DNA of 6,667 nucleotides from SAR324 cluster bacterium (GTDB taxonomy: Bacteria; SAR324; JACQKK01), in the NCBI GenBank assembly GCA_027296185.1, contig JAPUJL010000357.1, positions 1 to 6,667 of the forward strand, given 5' to 3'. Positions 5,222 to 6,667 of the stretch are shown here, one piece after another. A program made the translations under genes and the position numbers. How positions within the stretch are numbered: the first letter of the stretch is position 1; each line of letters opens with the position of its first letter. The notes under the pieces were generated by a model. The model had not been told where the DNA came from and ran no database searches. It worked only from the letters and a program-made list of their open reading frames with translations.

Positions 5222-5285
5222 AAACGCGGTGCATTGCCCTGGATTTATGCGGAATTCATGCCAGATGCAACCGCGTTTCGCCCCG
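5215..5285 (-). repeat. 15-bp perfect inverted repeat between the receptor gene and the exported-protein gene
   Basis: CGGGGCGAAACGCGG (5215-5229) and CCGCGTTTCGCCCCG (5271-5285) are perfectly complementary. Beyond a single-base bulge (5270), another 4 bp pair (TGCA 5230-5233 with TGCA 5266-5269), enclosing a 32-base AT-richer loop. In the minus transcript the stem starts 9 bases after the receptor stop codon. No T-run follows, so it is more likely an mRNA-stabilising or processing stem, or a small mobile repeat, than a simple terminator. Confidence 0.65.
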
Positions 5286-5294
5286 TCCCACGGG

Positions 5295-6667
5295 TCAGAA
5301 GGTGGCCCCGGCGCCCGCGAAAAACGCCTGGCCGCGGCTGCCGAACCCGAAGGCCTCCTCGTACTCCTCGTCGAGCAGATTCTCCACGCGGCCGAAGAGC
5401 CGCACCCCCTCCAGAATCTCCCAGGCCGCGGTGAGGGTCACGAGGGTGTAGGCCTCCAGCGTGACGCGCTCAAATGTGGAGAAATCCATATCCCGCCGCT
5501 CGCCCACGTGTACCTCGTGAAGCCCGAACCGGAGCGACTCGACCGGCCGATAGGCAAGGTTCACGGAAAATTTGTTCTCCGGCCGGCGGAGCAGGGAGCG
5601 GCCCGTGCTCTTGTCCTCGGTGACGGTGCGGGTGAATCCCAGATCGGCCCGAAACGTCGCTGCGGGCACGATGGACACGGTCCACTCGTAACCGTGGGCT
5701 TCCGCCTCGGCGCTGTTTTCGAGGCCTCCCGCGCCAAAGGCGATCAGATCCTCAAATTCGTTGACGAAGTAGGTAACGTCGAGGACGAGCCGGCTACCGA
5801 GGAAAGGTTGTTCCACGCCCGCGTCCCAGCCGACGCTCCGCTCGGGCTTGAGGTCCGGGTTGCCGAAGGGAGGAGCGGAATAGAGCTCGATGAGGCTTGG
5901 CGCCCGAAAGCCCGTGCCATAGGTGGCCTTGAGCTTGGTCCCCGTGCCGGGCACCAAATAGGCCGCCGTGACCCGCTCGGTTTGCTGCGTGCCGAAGTCG
6001 CTGTGTTCGTCCACGCGCACGCCGACCGTGGCGAAGAAGCTATCCGCGAACGCGAGTTGATCCATAATGTAAATGCTGTCGATGGTGGCGGATTTCTCGG
6101 GAAATCGGCTCTCGAAGGTGCCGAATTCGCTTTCGAATAAGAATTCCGAGCTTCCGGTCTCTTTCTGCGTTTCAATTCCCACCACCAGGGTGTTGGTCTC
6201 GTGGAGGAAGAGGTTGTGCTGCCAGTCCGCCTTGGTCAGCGTCGCGTCCAGGGTGCTGCGTGAGCTGTTGTCGGGATGGGAAGTGTCCGTATCGTTGCGC
6301 GAGGAGCGGTGATGATCGGCCACGGAGTAACCCAGGGTCTGCTCCCACAGCCCGTCGAACAAGGCCAGCCGGCCCTGCAGCCGATAGTAGCGCCGCTTGG
6401 TTTCCGAGTCGAAGTTGGGGTCGTCTTCGATGCCGAGCCCGAAGTCCTCGTCGAGCTCCTTCTCGCTATCCGTAGCGCGCAGGATCAGGTCGATGCGGAG
6501 CAACTCCGTGGGCTCCAGCCCCAGCCGCGCGGCGGCGGTGTTGCTGGAGAATCCGTCCCGCTCGGAATTACCCCGCGCCTCGCTGGCTACGGAGATTCCC
6601 GCCGTGCTGCGGCGGCTCAGGGTGAGGCTGTAATCGAAGATGCCCACGCCGCCACTGATGCCCGCGC
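5295..6667 (-). CDS. TonB-dependent outer-membrane receptor, BtuB-like, barrel part (5' partial)
   Basis: The frame is open from the right edge to TGA 5297-5295, so about 456 C-terminal residues are visible. The GTG at 6647 is internal, not a start. The N-terminal signal peptide, TonB box and most or all of the plug lie outside the window. The visible part begins GISGGVGIFDYSLTLSRR, typical of the first barrel strands after the plug. Barrel hallmarks follow: YGTGFRAPSLIELY (about 249-262), NPDLKPERSVGWDAGVEQ (about 269-286) and RVENLLDEEYEEAFGFGSRG near the end. The last residue is Phe, the usual signal for barrel assembly by BAM. Such receptors import vitamin B12, siderophores or other scarce ligands using TonB energy. 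The overall style is BtuB-like, but the ligand cannot be read from the barrel. The 145-residue exported protein follows on the same strand. Confidence 0.93.
   Translation of the reverse strand, partial: AGISGGVGIFDYSLTLSRRSTAGISVASEARGNSERDGFSSNTAAARLGLEPTELLRIDLILRATDSEKELDEDFGLGIEDDPNFDSETKRRYYRLQGRLALFDGLWEQTLGYSVADHHRSSRNDTDTSHPDNSSRSTLDATLTKADWQHNLFLHETNTLVVGIETQKETGSSEFLFESEFGTFESRFPEKSATIDSIYIMDQLAFADSFFATVGVRVDEHSDFGTQQTERVTAAYLVPGTGTKLKATYGTGFRAPSLIELYSAPPFGNPDLKPERSVGWDAGVEQPFLGSRLVLDVTYFVNEFEDLIAFGAGGLENSAEAEAHGYEWTVSIVPAATFRADLGFTRTVTEDKSTGRSLLRRPENKFSVNLAYRPVESLRFGLHEVHVGERRDMDFSTFERVTLEAYTLVTLTAAWEILEGVRLFGRVENLLDEEYEEAFGFGSRGQAFFAGAGATF

Noticed and set aside
5016..6140. Plus-strand open frame of 374 codons opposite the receptor
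   Set aside because: It is a shadow of the clearly homologous TonB-dependent receptor on the minus strand; the translation matches no family I know.

Overview
The window is high-GC DNA from a Gram-negative bacterium: it encodes an outer-membrane TonB-dependent receptor and a periplasm-facing protein with an ExbD-like anchor. A YyaL-type protein, a class III cyclase fused to TolB-like and TPR modules, and a probable PQQ precursor peptide fit a proteobacterium or a related uncultured GC-rich lineage. The sequence alone does not fix the taxon.

Layout, left to right. (1) 1-627, plus strand: the C-terminal part of a YyaL/DUF255-family protein, cut by the window edge. (2) 628-905: a convergent intergenic region with a strong hairpin (662-684) and, on the minus strand, a decayed fragment of a second adenylate cyclase N-terminus (about 722-895). 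The fragment starts only 10 bases beyond the stop codon of the intact cyclase. (3) 906-2816, minus: a full-length 636-residue class III nucleotide cyclase with a membrane segment, a TolB-like domain and TPRs; a plausible promoter lies at 2864-2893. (4) 3047-3106, minus: a 19-codon open reading frame with a well-spaced Shine-Dalgarno, whose product ends in the EVTLY signature of PqqA. It is followed by two overlapping, mutually exclusive hairpins (2989-3039). (5) 3107-3535: no convincing gene. (6) 3536-4261, minus: a 241-residue single-pass membrane protein with an ExbD-like anchor and a DUF2135-like beta domain, preceded by a long leader and an extended -10 promoter candidate. (7) 4709-5146, minus: a 145-residue exported protein of unknown function with two KFGN-containing repeats. 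(8) 5295-6667, minus: the beta-barrel part of a BtuB-like TonB-dependent receptor, cut by the right edge.

Everything except the leftmost gene is on the minus strand. The receptor and the 145-residue exported protein are probably co-transcribed. The ExbD-like gene, the pqqA-like gene and the cyclase each appear to have their own leader, so they are more likely separate units than one operon. Common themes are envelope uptake (receptor, exported protein, ExbD-like anchor) and signalling (cyclase). No pqqB-E genes and no ExbB/TolQ or TonB gene lie in the window, so the partners of the pqqA-like and ExbD-like genes must be elsewhere if they exist.

The most notable items are the very short pqqA-like gene with its alternative hairpins, and the tandem cyclase remnant, whose homology continues through an in-frame stop.
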